Of a stretch of DNA of 64,000 nucleotides, positions 56,720 to 64,000 are shown in pieces. The stretch comes from Gemmatales bacterium. GTDB lineage: Bacteria > Planctomycetota > Planctomycetia > Gemmatales > Gemmataceae. Location of the stretch: the NCBI GenBank assembly GCA_026004675.1, contig BPJP01000002.1, forward strand, positions 558,001 to 622,000. The letters run 5' to 3'. A program made the translations under genes and the position numbers. Numbering within the stretch: position 1 is the first letter of the stretch; every line of letters starts with the position of its first letter. The notes below the pieces were generated by a model, which was not told the DNA's origin, did no database searches, and was given only the letters and a program-made list of their open reading frames with translations.

Positions 56720-57316
56720 TTAGATGATTATGCGAAATGTGAGATTGATGCGCGGCCCGACTGGTTGGCGCAACTTGGGTATGCTGTGCAACCAGTGATG
56801 CTGCGTCGCACCAGCCATGACCAACAAACTGCCGTGAGTTAATCGGATGGTCGTCCGCAGTGTTTTGTCTCTTTTGTGACGCATCTGAAAAGTGCGACAA
56901 GCACCGAAACTTGCCGACGCAATCAGGGGGTTTTCCCCTAATTCCGGCTCATCGTCGCTATGCCAGCCGACGCTGTCTCGTTCGTTGCGATAAAGATTGC
57001 AAAGAACACTGTTGAACTTGACGCCGACAACGCTCTCGACCTGCCCTTTGATTTCCAGCAAGACCGGCGTCCACGGCTCTGGTTGCAGGAAGATGCCCGA
57101 ATAGGCGTACGTCTTTCCTTCGTCGCCATACCAATGTATGAGTCGCGGAACGGGATGGCTTTTGCCGTACAACTTGATCATCTCTTGTTTCCACTGCGTC
57201 TTCGTCAACAAATGTTGAAACCAAACGTCGCTGTCCGGTTTGGGGAAAAAGTCGGGGAAGAAGCGAACGTCGGCGTCGGGCAGATCGAGGTTTTGGCAGT
57301 CAGGGTGCTGTGTCAT
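56720..57316 (-). CDS. alkB: AlkB-type Fe(II)/2-oxoglutarate dioxygenase
   Basis: 198 residues from ATG 57316, preceded by GGAG. The iron ligands are His and Asp of VGWHSDDEPELG and the distal His in TQHHWLHSIPK; the 2-oxoglutarate arginine is in PRINLTFR. The nucleic-acid recognition part is FNSVLCNLYRNERDSVGWHSD. It reverses N1-methyladenine and N3-methylcytosine damage, like ALKBH2/3. The start codon overlaps the stop of the six-zinc-ribbon gene by ATGA, which points to translational coupling. Confidence 0.92.
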   Translation of the reverse strand: MTQHPDCQNLDLPDADVRFFPDFFPKPDSDVWFQHLLTKTQWKQEMIKLYGKSHPVPRLIHWYGDEGKTYAYSGIFLQPEPWTPVLLEIKGQVESVVGVKFNSVLCNLYRNERDSVGWHSDDEPELGENPLIASASFGACRTFQMRHKRDKTLRTTIRLTHGSLLVMAGATQHHWLHSIPKLRQPVGPRINLTFRIII

Positions 57317-58848
57317 CGCTTGGCTCCGGCAACTTGCCGGTTCGGCATAGCAGGCATCAACAGGCCCATCCCCCCGGCAATCAACAAGGGCGAATGAAAC
57401 ACCATATAGGAGAACCAACCAAAAGGCAAAAGCAACGCCGGTCCGAAAACGGTTGCCAGAACGAGCACACCTGCGATTTTACCCATGCCGACCGACAGCA
57501 AACGCCTGCTGCCGAACAATCCGAGCACGCCGGCGACAAGGCTAATTGCCGGCGTCAGAAACAGAGCCAGACGAGCGACCTGGACGACCCGCTCAAAGTG
57601 CCGAATCAGTTTGCCGGGATTAGCAACCTGTGGCCATTCTCCGGAACGCAACTTTTCAATGCGTTCAAGGTTTTCCGGGGACGTGGCGTTATCGAGCCAA
57701 AGATAACCGAGCGTTGCGGCAAGGCCGGCCCCCACTACGCACAGCAGAAACATGGCTACATGCAGGCTTCTGGGCCAAAGCGGCAGGGCGCTTGCAACCG
57801 GCAGCGCCTCTTCTCGCGCCAGTTGCGTCCGGCGCGAGCGAGAAGCAGAAGTCGCCAGCCGGGTGCGCCTGGGCGCGCCTTTGCCAGCGAGGATCGTCTT
57901 CTTGCTGGTGCGAACAGGCTCCACAGTACGAGGCGCAGCAGGAAAGACCCGGCCACATTTCGGGCAGCGAACGGCTGCGCCCCGAACAACTGGCTTCGTG
58001 GTGAGATTCGCTCGGCAGCCCGGACACGTAGTTGCCGACACAAGGGCTTGCCTCTCCGGCAATGCTGATGCCAATTTCGTCTTGCCCGCCGATTTCTCTT
58101 CGGGCTTGCGAAGACGAAGCAACTTTCGACACCGGGGACAACGAAGCAACGAATTCGACGCAACCCTCGCTGGCATCTTGAGCTTACCTCGGCAGCCAGG
58201 ACAGGCAAACACCGACAGGGCTTCGACTCGTGCAGGAAAAACGTTAGCACACCGAGCACACCGAACCGGTTTGCCTGCCGCCACTGGCGACTTTAGCACG
58301 AGTCTGGTCCGACAAGCTGGGCAAGTGCAAGCAGTGACCAATCGCGAACTCGACCCGCGGTTTGCCAGCCTGGTTACTTGCCGTTTACGTCGGATTCGCA
58401 ATTTGAGAGGTTTTCGGCAATGGGGACACGATAGTGCCGCACCCGCGGGAATCGGCTTGTCGGCTTTAAGCACGCGCTGGCACGACGGACAGCGCAATCG
58501 ACCTGTGAATCGCGGCACCGATAGCTTTGTCGTTCGAGGCCGAACTGTCGAACGAGAAGTTGATCTCTCCCCGACCGGAAAGATCGCTTTGCATTGGGCG
58601 CACTTGATACGGAGGCCAGGTCGCAGTCGACCGCGATAGCGCAACGGTGCCTGGCATCGAGGGCAAGGAAGAATCCCTTCTTCTTTCTTCGTTTTCTGGG
58701 CGGCTTGCCGAGTTTTGCCATCCTTCGATGTGGCAACACGAAATATCTTGCCACATTTGCCGCATCGGAACCGTCCCCCAGCTCGCGCGGGCTGGGCGAT
58801 GCGCACAATTGCTGAGCACCCCGGACAGCGTACACGAAATGTATCCAT
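57313..58848 (-). CDS. Protein with six tandem zinc ribbons and a membrane tail
   Basis: 511 residues from ATG 58848 (MDTFRVRCPGC); an ATG at 58938 adds 30 less convincing residues. Six CxxC-CxxC ribbon units follow each other with similar spacing: CPGC/CGKC, CPRC/CAQC, CPSC/CPHC, CPAC/CARC, CPGC/CPRC and CPGC/CPKC. Linkers are basic and Arg/Lys/Ser-rich. Three to four hydrophobic segments close the protein (LHVAMFLLCVVGAGLAATLGYLWL, LALFLTPAISLVAGVLGLF, IAGVLVLATVFGPALLLPFGWFSYMV). The ribbons probably bind nucleic acid or protein; no catalytic motif is visible. Its stop overlaps the alkB start (ATGA). Confidence 0.85.
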   Translation of the reverse strand: MDTFRVRCPGCSAIVRIAQPARAGGRFRCGKCGKIFRVATSKDGKTRQAAQKTKKEEGILPCPRCQAPLRYRGRLRPGLRIKCAQCKAIFPVGERSTSRSTVRPRTTKLSVPRFTGRLRCPSCQRVLKADKPIPAGAALSCPHCRKPLKLRIRRKRQVTRLANRGSSSRLVTACTCPACRTRLVLKSPVAAGKPVRCARCANVFPARVEALSVFACPGCRGKLKMPARVASNSLLRCPRCRKLLRLRKPEEKSAGKTKLASALPERQALVSATTCPGCRANLTTKPVVRGAAVRCPKCGRVFPAAPRTVEPVRTSKKTILAGKGAPRRTRLATSASRSRRTQLAREEALPVASALPLWPRSLHVAMFLLCVVGAGLAATLGYLWLDNATSPENLERIEKLRSGEWPQVANPGKLIRHFERVVQVARLALFLTPAISLVAGVLGLFGSRRLLSVGMGKIAGVLVLATVFGPALLLPFGWFSYMVFHSPLLIAGGMGLLMPAMPNRQVAGAKR

Positions 58849-59046
58849 ATATCGTTTGAAATGCCGTGCCTGGTGCCTCTCCTCATCGCTCGGGAGAAAG
58901 CAACGGCTATTGTCGGCTGCGTCGATCATCTTCGACAAGCAAAAAACAGTCCCTCGATTGTTCTCGCCGTCATGGCGGCAAACCAGGCGGGCCCATACGT
59001 TTTCCTCTGGAGACGGGCTTAAACTCTCACATTCTCTCGGGAAAGC

Positions 59047-59283
59047 ACCGTCAGTTGACGGCGGCTCCTGGAAAAAGCCGTTAGTAGACGGTGTCTCGTG
59101 TTTGCACGACCGTTAGTAGACGGCTGACCGATTGAATGGGACGGTTCAGTCGGTCAAAATGAACCGTCGGTTGACGGTCCCCTGCCGACATCACCGTTTG
59201 TTGACGGTATTAGTCAGCGCTAAACTAGTGTTGACGTGTTGCCTCCAAACGCTCGGCCCCCCGAAAGACCGTTAGTTGACGGT
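59047..59283 (+). repeat. Six copies of the ACCGT-N6-ACGGT repeat
   Basis: Copies start at 59047, 59077, 59109, 59163, 59193 and 59268, each 16 bases. Cores between the arms are CAGTTG, TAGTAG, TAGTAG, CGGTTG, TTGTTG and TAGTTG. Two end in ACGGC instead of ACGGT and one begins GCCGT. All lie in the same orientation and start-to-start distances are 30, 32, 54, 30 and 75 bases. A degenerate copy with a longer centre lies near 59128. Two more copies occur at 8136 and 8169. Confidence 0.92.
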
Positions 59284-59318
59284 GCTTTCAACCTCGGGCC
59301 ACAACCGGATCTAGTGGC

Positions 59319-59343
59319 ATGTATATATAGTATACATATATAT
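59319..59343. other. AT-rich dyad next to the repeat cluster
   Basis: ATGTATA (59319-59325) and TATACAT (59331-59337) are a perfect inverted pair around TATAG, inside about 25 bases of nearly pure A/T. This stands out in a GC-rich region. It starts 36 bases after the last repeat copy and is downstream of polX. Its role is unknown. Confidence 0.6.
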
Positions 59344-59423
59344 CCCAAAAGCGACAACGAGCCACTGCCCGTCCGAATTGGGCATAAGCGTCCTGAAAGA
59401 TACGATCTTGAGGTCGGTTGTCG

Positions 59424-61157
59424 TTAACCCATGCGGCGTTTCAGTTCCTGGATAACCTGCTTGACGGGTTTCGTATTGAAGACATTTTCCTTTTCCAGCC
59501 AGCCGCGCCTGGCGACAGAAACACCAAATGACAAAAGACTTATGTCGGCTGTTGAATGTGCATCCGGATTGATGACGAGGGGAATCCCGAGGGCCTTGGC
59601 TCGCTTGCAGTGAATCCAATCCAGATCGAGACGGCGAGGGTGGGCATTGATTTCGATCATCTTGTTGTGCTTTTTTGCCGCTTGCAACACTGCCTCCAGG
59701 TCGACCTTATAGCCGTCTCGCTGCAATAGCAGCCTCCCAGTCGCATGCCCAAGCATGGTTACCTTAGGGTGACTTAAAGCCTTGATGATGCGGGCGGTCA
59801 TCTCGCTTTCGCTCAAGTTGAAATGCGTATGAACGCTCGCCACCACGTAATCGAAAGTGGACAGAACTTCATCGCTGAAATCGAGCGAACCGTCAGGCAG
59901 AATATCGCATTCGGTTCCTTTCAGAATGCGAATATCTTTGAACTTTTTCTGCAATTTGTCGATTTCGGCGTGCTGGAGTTTGATTCGTTCGGGAGTCAGG
60001 CCGCGCGCGACAGTCAAGGACTGGGAGTGGTCACCAATGCCGAAGTATTCCAGGCCGATTTGCCTGGCACGCTGAACCATTTCTTCGAGACTATTGTGCC
60101 CATCACTCCAGTTGGTATGGCAATGAAAGGTGCCTCGCAGATCGGCTTCTTCGATCAACACGGGCAAGCGATGTTCGGCAGCTGCTTCGATTTCGCCGGT
60201 CATCTCGCGCAACTCGGGCGGGATATAATCCAGATCCAGTGCTGCGAAGATATCTGCCTCTTCTTTGCAGGCGATTCTCTTTTTTGGCCCCGACAATTCG
60301 TATTCATTCAGTTTCAGTCCATACTGCTGGGCACGAGCCCGCATGGCAATATTGTGTTCCTTGCTTCCAGTAAAATAATGCTGTGCGAACGGGAATTGTT
60401 CGTCGGTAACGACGCGCAGGTCGGCTTGCATGGTCAAACCGCGAACGCCGCGATCGACCTCCACGCTCGATCTGGTGTCGCCTTTCGCCAGAACCCGAAC
60501 GATTCCCGGAAGTTCGACAAATTGATCCATGATCAGTTTGGGTTTCGTCGAGCTGACGAGGATATCAATGTCAGCGATCGTTTCGCGTCGTCGGCGAAGA
60601 CTGCCGCACAGTTCATAACGAATGACGCCTTTGAATTCTCGAACACGTTCGATCAGTGCTGTGGCCAGTGCCAGTGCCTCGTCGAGCCGGACGCGCTGGC
60701 CCATTCGATTCAGGAACTCCAGTCCTTCAAGGATTTTTTGCTGTGTCTTGGCGCCAAATCCCTTGAGGCTGGCGACTTTTCCTTCTTCGCATGCTGATTT
60801 GAGTCTTTCGGGACTGTCCACGCCAAGTTCTTCATAGAGAGCTTTGACTTTTTTCGGCCCCAACGAAGGGAGTTTCAAGAGTTCAAGCAGTCCTGCCGGA
60901 GTCTTGGCCTGGAGTTCTTCGTAGAAAGGCAGTCGGCCAGTCGTGACAAGCGTGGTAATTTTCTCTTGCAAGGTGCTGCCGATGCCCGGAACGTCTTTCA
61001 AGCGGCCTTCGCGAACGACCCGGCCAATATCTTCCTCGAGTTGCAGGATTGCCCTGGCGGCGTTGTGGTAGGCGTTGCATCGAAACGGGTTTTCGCCTTG
61101 AAGGGCCAGCAAGGTGCCAATTTCATCGAGTATCGCGGCGACTTTTTCTTTGTCCAT
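59424..61157 (-). CDS. polX: DNA polymerase X with PHP exonuclease domain
   Basis: 577 residues, typical for bacterial PolX. Helix-hairpin-helix segments LKDVPGIGSTLQEKI (about 53-67), LLKLPSLGPKKVKALYEELGV (92-112) and LKGFGAKTQQKI come first. The polymerase nucleotidyl-transfer site is CGSLRRRRETIADIDIL (about 185-200), where DID supplies metal ligands. The PHP domain has FHCHTNWSDGH (about 345), GDHSQSL and INAHPRRLDLDW as metal-binding motifs for 3'-5' exonuclease or AP endonuclease activity. It fills short gaps in base-excision repair. An AGGA ribosome site precedes the ATG. Confidence 0.95.
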   Translation of the reverse strand: MDKEKVAAILDEIGTLLALQGENPFRCNAYHNAARAILQLEEDIGRVVREGRLKDVPGIGSTLQEKITTLVTTGRLPFYEELQAKTPAGLLELLKLPSLGPKKVKALYEELGVDSPERLKSACEEGKVASLKGFGAKTQQKILEGLEFLNRMGQRVRLDEALALATALIERVREFKGVIRYELCGSLRRRRETIADIDILVSSTKPKLIMDQFVELPGIVRVLAKGDTRSSVEVDRGVRGLTMQADLRVVTDEQFPFAQHYFTGSKEHNIAMRARAQQYGLKLNEYELSGPKKRIACKEEADIFAALDLDYIPPELREMTGEIEAAAEHRLPVLIEEADLRGTFHCHTNWSDGHNSLEEMVQRARQIGLEYFGIGDHSQSLTVARGLTPERIKLQHAEIDKLQKKFKDIRILKGTECDILPDGSLDFSDEVLSTFDYVVASVHTHFNLSESEMTARIIKALSHPKVTMLGHATGRLLLQRDGYKVDLEAVLQAAKKHNKMIEINAHPRRLDLDWIHCKRAKALGIPLVINPDAHSTADISLLSFGVSVARRGWLEKENVFNTKPVKQVIQELKRRMG

Positions 61158-61235
61158 GATTTCCTGCCCGTCTGCTTGGGTGGTCCTGTCGTTGTCATAT
61201 CATTGTACTCTCTTTGCCTGGCAAGTCCGATCGAC

Positions 61236-61268
61236 AAAAACCAAGCCGCCAGTGACAGCTGGCGGCTT
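61236..61268 (-). terminator. Intrinsic terminator after the PseG-like gene
   Basis: On the minus strand a perfect 10-base stem AAGCCGCCAG/CTGGCGGCTT with a 6-base loop (61268-61243), then GG and TTTTT (61240-61236). It lies about 30 bases after the stop of the PseG-like gene and before polX. Confidence 0.85.
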
Positions 61269-61299
61269 ATGGAATGGAACGACTTTCAGCTTCGATTCA

Positions 61300-62382
61300 T
61301 CAGGCAGCCTCTGCCAAACCGACTTGTCGGGACGGATGCAGCATGACTTCCAGGGCAGTCACCAGGCGATCGGGACCTCTGCCGTCGATCAGCTTCCTGC
61401 CGCACCGCATCATAGCTTGCCGTTCCAAAGGATCGCTGACCAGATCGAGAACCGCCTGGCGGACAGTGCTTTCGGAAACGGTTTCGAAGCCTCCCAAGCA
61501 GGTTGCTGCACCTTCTTCCTCCAGCCTCTGGGCGTTGGGCCAGTGCGCCTCGGATTGCACGATCAGCAGTTGAGGCATGCCAATGCATGCAAGTTCGAGC
61601 GATGTGCCGTTGCCTGCGGTAATGGCAAAATGGCAACGTGACAGGCGGGCGGCGATCTCGGAAGGCTCCGTCACCACCGAAAGTCGGCCAGCAAGACGAG
61701 CTGCTTTCGCACGCAACTGCTCCAGATGCGGATGCTGGCTGCGCACGACGACATCGATCTTGGCCAACTTGGAAATGGCCAAAAGCATATCCGTGACGAC
61801 TTCCACCTGTTCATTCGGGTCATCATCGCCCAAAGCGACCATCGCACGGTAGCAATTCGGAGCGGGCTGAGCGGGGTCTTGTGCTCGAATGGGACGGACT
61901 CGGCGCACATGAGAAGGCACGAGAGCGTACCTGGCACCAAGCAACAGCTGCGCGCCGGGTTCGAATTCATACGATTCACGGGTTGGTCCAAGAAGGGGAT
62001 TCACGATCAAATCCGATGGGAAACGGATGTTGGCCAGGCTGTCGAAAGAAACGATCAACGACCCGGTCCGGGTCAAGGCTTCGAGATATTCTTCCGCAGC
62101 GGTGGGGGCATCGACGACTACCGCAGCTGGTCGAAGCCGGCGGATTTCCTGAATCGTTTCGGCCAGGTCTTCCTTGGTTCCGGCAGGGGAGTCGGCTTCG
62201 AGCCAGGTGTTGCCAAAACGCTTGATGTTGAGCGCCAGAGAGGCAGGCTCCAGTTGAGAGAGGAAAAAGGTCGGTCGTCGGCGGCGTTGAAGAGCAGCCG
62301 CGTAAACCAAACAACGATGCAAACGTTCCCAGCCGGATTGGGTGGTACCGTCCACCCGAAAGAGAATAGGGTCGCGATTCAT
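61300..62382 (-). CDS. PseG/SpsG-like glycosyltransferase-fold protein
   Basis: 360 residues; GGGAAGAG ribosome site. It resembles the PseG family (UDP-sugar hydrolase of pseudaminic acid synthesis, GT-B-like fold): N-terminal DGTTQSGWERLHRCLVYAAALQRRR in the place of the GxGHxxR motif, then DAPTAAEEYLEAL, NPLLGPTRESYEFEPGAQLLLGARYALV, MVALGDDDPNEQVEVV, and AITAGNGTSLELACIGMPQLLI, where PseG has AITAGGSTxxE. The catalytic His is present as Leu-His, but the first motif departs from consensus (GWERLHRC), so the substrate may differ. No other Pse genes are nearby. Confidence 0.75.
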   Translation of the reverse strand: MNRDPILFRVDGTTQSGWERLHRCLVYAAALQRRRRPTFFLSQLEPASLALNIKRFGNTWLEADSPAGTKEDLAETIQEIRRLRPAAVVVDAPTAAEEYLEALTRTGSLIVSFDSLANIRFPSDLIVNPLLGPTRESYEFEPGAQLLLGARYALVPSHVRRVRPIRAQDPAQPAPNCYRAMVALGDDDPNEQVEVVTDMLLAISKLAKIDVVVRSQHPHLEQLRAKAARLAGRLSVVTEPSEIAARLSRCHFAITAGNGTSLELACIGMPQLLIVQSEAHWPNAQRLEEEGAATCLGGFETVSESTVRQAVLDLVSDPLERQAMMRCGRKLIDGRGPDRLVTALEVMLHPSRQVGLAEAA

Positions 62383-62657
62383 ACTCTTCCCGTTCCGTAA
62401 TGGGTTTCGAGATGACCGGATAAACGTCCCCGTAGATGCGGGCGAGGAGTTTATCCGCCTGACTGTTAGGAAAAGGGATTGAGGACGGTGATCGAGAAGT
62501 GTTTGCCTCTTCTTCCGTCAGGCCGTCCATGGCCCTTCGCCGACTGTTCCGGCGTCGGCGACCGGATTGTAAACGAAGATTCGGATGGGAAAAAAGTCCA
62601 ACTTGCTGGTCATTGGAACCATTGAAAGTGTGTATATGGGTTCAGATTCCGGCTAAG

Positions 62658-62673
62658 TGTTCCACGTGGAACA
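62658..62673. promoter_or_regulatory. parS centromere site 1
   Basis: TGTTCCACGTGGAACA, a perfect 16-base palindrome. It differs from the widespread consensus TGTTTCACGTGAAACA at two symmetrical positions. It lies 208 bases before the parB start. Confidence 0.93.
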
Positions 62674-62729
62674 TCTCTAACGAAAAAATGAACCTGGCTG
62701 GATGCAGTTGATAGCGGGATTGTGGATGA

Positions 62730-62745
62730 TGTTCCACGTGGAACA
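62730..62745. promoter_or_regulatory. parS centromere site 2
   Basis: An identical perfect palindrome TGTTCCACGTGGAACA, 72 bases (start to start) from the first site and 136 bases before parB. Confidence 0.93.
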
Positions 62746-62880
62746 ACTTTGCTCGTTCCGAAACCGCCGAATTCCGGGTAAGACGAATCGGGTCGGTTCG
62801 CGTGTCCGCCTTGTTAGCTGCCGCCAACGTCGTTACAATCCCCCCAATCCTTTCGTGGTTTCGTGGCAGGAGACCAAGAC

Positions 62881-63726
62881 ATGGAAAAACGTCGCTTGGG
62901 TCGTGGTTTGGATGCCTTGTTGGGAGGCGCCGACGATATTCCGAAAACGGAACAAGAAGTGCCTTTGGAACAGATTCGGCACAACCCTTTTCAGCCACGG
63001 AAAGACTTCGATGCCGATGAACTCTCCTCCCTCAGCGAAAGCATCAAGACATGTGGAATTCTTCAACCGTTGATCGTTCGCCCGGCAGCGGATGGCTTCG
63101 AACTCGTCGCCGGCGAGCGCCGACTCCGTGCCGCCCAGGCTGCTGGCTTCACACAAGTCCCCGTCCGCATCGTCGACTTCAACGATCAGCAGACCATCGA
63201 GGCGGCCCTCATCGAAAACATCCAGCGCACCGACCTCAATCCGATCGAAAAAGCCCAAGGCTTTCGCGATTATCTCGAACGTTTCAACATGACCCAGGAA
63301 CAGCTTGCCGCTCGCTTGGGCCTGGACCGCTCAACCATTAGCAACCTGATCAACCTGCTCGAGTTGCCCGCGGAGGTTCAAGAAGCCGTTCGCCTGGAGC
63401 AAATCTCGCTTGGCCATGCCAAGGTGTTGAAGGGTTTGAGCGACCCGGAAGAACAGATCGCATTGTGTCGCGAGATCATTGCCCGCGGGCATTCCGTGCG
63501 TGCGGTCGAAGCCATCATTCGAGAAAAAAGAGGAAGCGAACCTGCCAGTCGAAAACAGAATCCGGAAAAGACGAATCACGTGCAGATGATCGAAGACGAT
63601 CTGCGGCGCAAGTTCGCCACGAAAGTGGAAATCCGCCTGCGTGGCAAAGAGAAGGGGCAATTCGTCATCCACTTCGAATCCAACGACGACTTCGAACGAA
63701 TCGTCGAGATGCTGCTGCCACAATGA
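62881..63726 (+). CDS. parB: Chromosome partitioning protein ParB
   Basis: 281 residues from ATG 62881, preceded by AGGAG. The N-terminal arm MEKRRLGRGLDALLGG is the ParA-contacting type. The CTP-binding/Noc domain has IRHNPFQPRKDFD, LIVRPAADGFELVAGERRLRAA and ALIENIQRTDLNPIEKA. The helix-turn-helix that reads parS lies at TQEQLAARLGLDRSTISNLINLLELP, and the C-terminal dimer domain ends EIRLRGKEKGQFVIHFES. ParB clamps load at parS and spread, guiding origin segregation and SMC loading. No parA is present upstream or within the window downstream; the PseG-like gene lies upstream in the opposite direction. Confidence 0.96.
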   Translation: MEKRRLGRGLDALLGGADDIPKTEQEVPLEQIRHNPFQPRKDFDADELSSLSESIKTCGILQPLIVRPAADGFELVAGERRLRAAQAAGFTQVPVRIVDFNDQQTIEAALIENIQRTDLNPIEKAQGFRDYLERFNMTQEQLAARLGLDRSTISNLINLLELPAEVQEAVRLEQISLGHAKVLKGLSDPEEQIALCREIIARGHSVRAVEAIIREKRGSEPASRKQNPEKTNHVQMIEDDLRRKFATKVEIRLRGKEKGQFVIHFESNDDFERIVEMLLPQ

Positions 63727-63819
63727 AGGCGTTGATGTGCCCAGCAGTAAGAAACCATTGCAAGGCATCTCGCCAAGCAGGAGCGAGCCTGCTAAACTCA
63801 ATCTAATATCCACACGCTT

Positions 63820-63894
63820 CGGGGCGTAGCGCAGTTTGGTCAGCGCGCCTGGCTTGGGACCAGGAGGTCAGCGGTTCGAATCCGCTCGCCCCGA
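63820..63894 (+). tRNA. tRNA-Pro (anticodon TGG)
   Basis: A 75-base cloverleaf: acceptor CGGGGCG/CGCCCCG, D arm GCGC/GCGC, anticodon arm CCTGG-CTTGGGA-CCAGG, T arm AGCGG-TTCGAAT-CCGCT, A discriminator. No encoded CCA. It lies 93 bases after parB. Nothing else is recognisable to the right edge. Confidence 0.96.
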
Positions 63895-64000
63895 TTCCAC
63901 TGATTTCGATCTTTCGTCGGGGTAAGTGTTTGTCGGTTTGAATCGGTCGGCGATCGTTGCGTCGACATTGATCCTGGTGTTCATTGAACGTTGGCGTGAG

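Larger units (their letters stand above)
58849..59423. other. Repeat-bearing intergenic region (575 bases)
   Basis: No gene is supported. It lies upstream of the six-ribbon gene and after polX, both on the minus strand. It holds the six-copy repeat cluster (59047-59283) and an AT-rich dyad (59319-59343). Confidence 0.6.
62383..62880. other. Divergent region with two parS sites (498 bases)
   Basis: No gene is supported. It separates the PseG-like gene from parB. The two parS palindromes at 62658 and 62730 are the only signals I see with certainty; a parB promoter is expected but not clear. Confidence 0.55.

Noticed and set aside
59047..59283. CRISPR array interpretation of the repeat cluster
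   Set aside because: Repeats are only 16 bases, vary in sequence, have unequal 14-59 base gaps, and no cas genes are present.

Overview
The window looks like a chromosomal stretch of a Planctomycetota bacterium, probably close to the Gemmatales. The phylum call rests on the combination of a DUF1501 Tat-exported protein, a sulfatase with HEAT repeats, three Hanks-type kinases (two sharing an N-terminal LTRFQA module), a WD40 protein and other proteins carrying CPxC zinc ribbons, an RNase E/G with a long acidic insertion, and a 1,573-residue PQQ-propeller protein. GC is in the mid-50s by eye. The layout is ordinary bacterial chromosome, with one accessory island.

Region by region. 1-761: 3' part of an outer-membrane transporter-like gene. 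1100-4233: hpf, ptsN, ptsH and ptsI, a compact regulatory-type PTS cluster with no sugar permease; ptsI is interrupted by two single-base insertions. 4508-7360: a radical-SAM-partner protein (DUF2344) and RNase E/G. 7382-9424: Nudix hydrolase and a WD40 protein, separated by a gap with two copies of a 16-base repeat. 9607-14622: small protein, ceramidase-like enzyme, small lipoprotein, HU, E2-like acyltransferase, MgtE. 14819-26442: tRNA-Gly, sulfatase, accD, two kinases, an oxidoreductase, a DUF971/Mrp iron-sulfur pair, a membrane protein, a DUF1501 protein and tRNA-Ser. 26820-33233: type III-like restriction-modification locus with two 165-base tandem repeats between res and mod, and a target-recognition segment of different composition inside mod. 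33364-43244: serine hydrolase, PQQ-propeller giant, fatty-acid oxidation alpha subunit, DUF1614 protein. 43545-48486: a promoter-preceded prkA-yhbH stress pair and another kinase. 48564-55008: GNAT enzyme with an acidic partner, HtrA-like protease, an ATP-cone protein that looks like a non-catalytic NrdD relative, a frameshifted PP2C phosphatase and a DegT-type aminotransferase. 55029-62382: zinc-ribbon membrane protein, PAC2 protein, AlkB coupled to a six-zinc-ribbon membrane protein, a six-copy cluster of the 16-base repeat next to an AT-rich tract, PolX and a PseG-like protein. 62658-63894: two perfect parS palindromes, parB and tRNA-Pro.

Functionally the window mixes signalling (PTS phosphorelay, kinases, PP2C, PrkA), RNA and translation control (HPF, RNase E/G), DNA repair and organisation (PolX, AlkB, HU, ParB/parS), envelope hydrolases and host defence. 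All three frameshifts seen are +1 insertions, two of them in four-base homopolymers, so they may be assembly errors rather than true pseudogenes. The least explained elements are the ACCGT-N6-ACGGT repeat clusters, the NrdD-like ATP-cone protein, the six-ribbon protein coupled to AlkB, and the repeat-separated mosaic restriction-modification locus.
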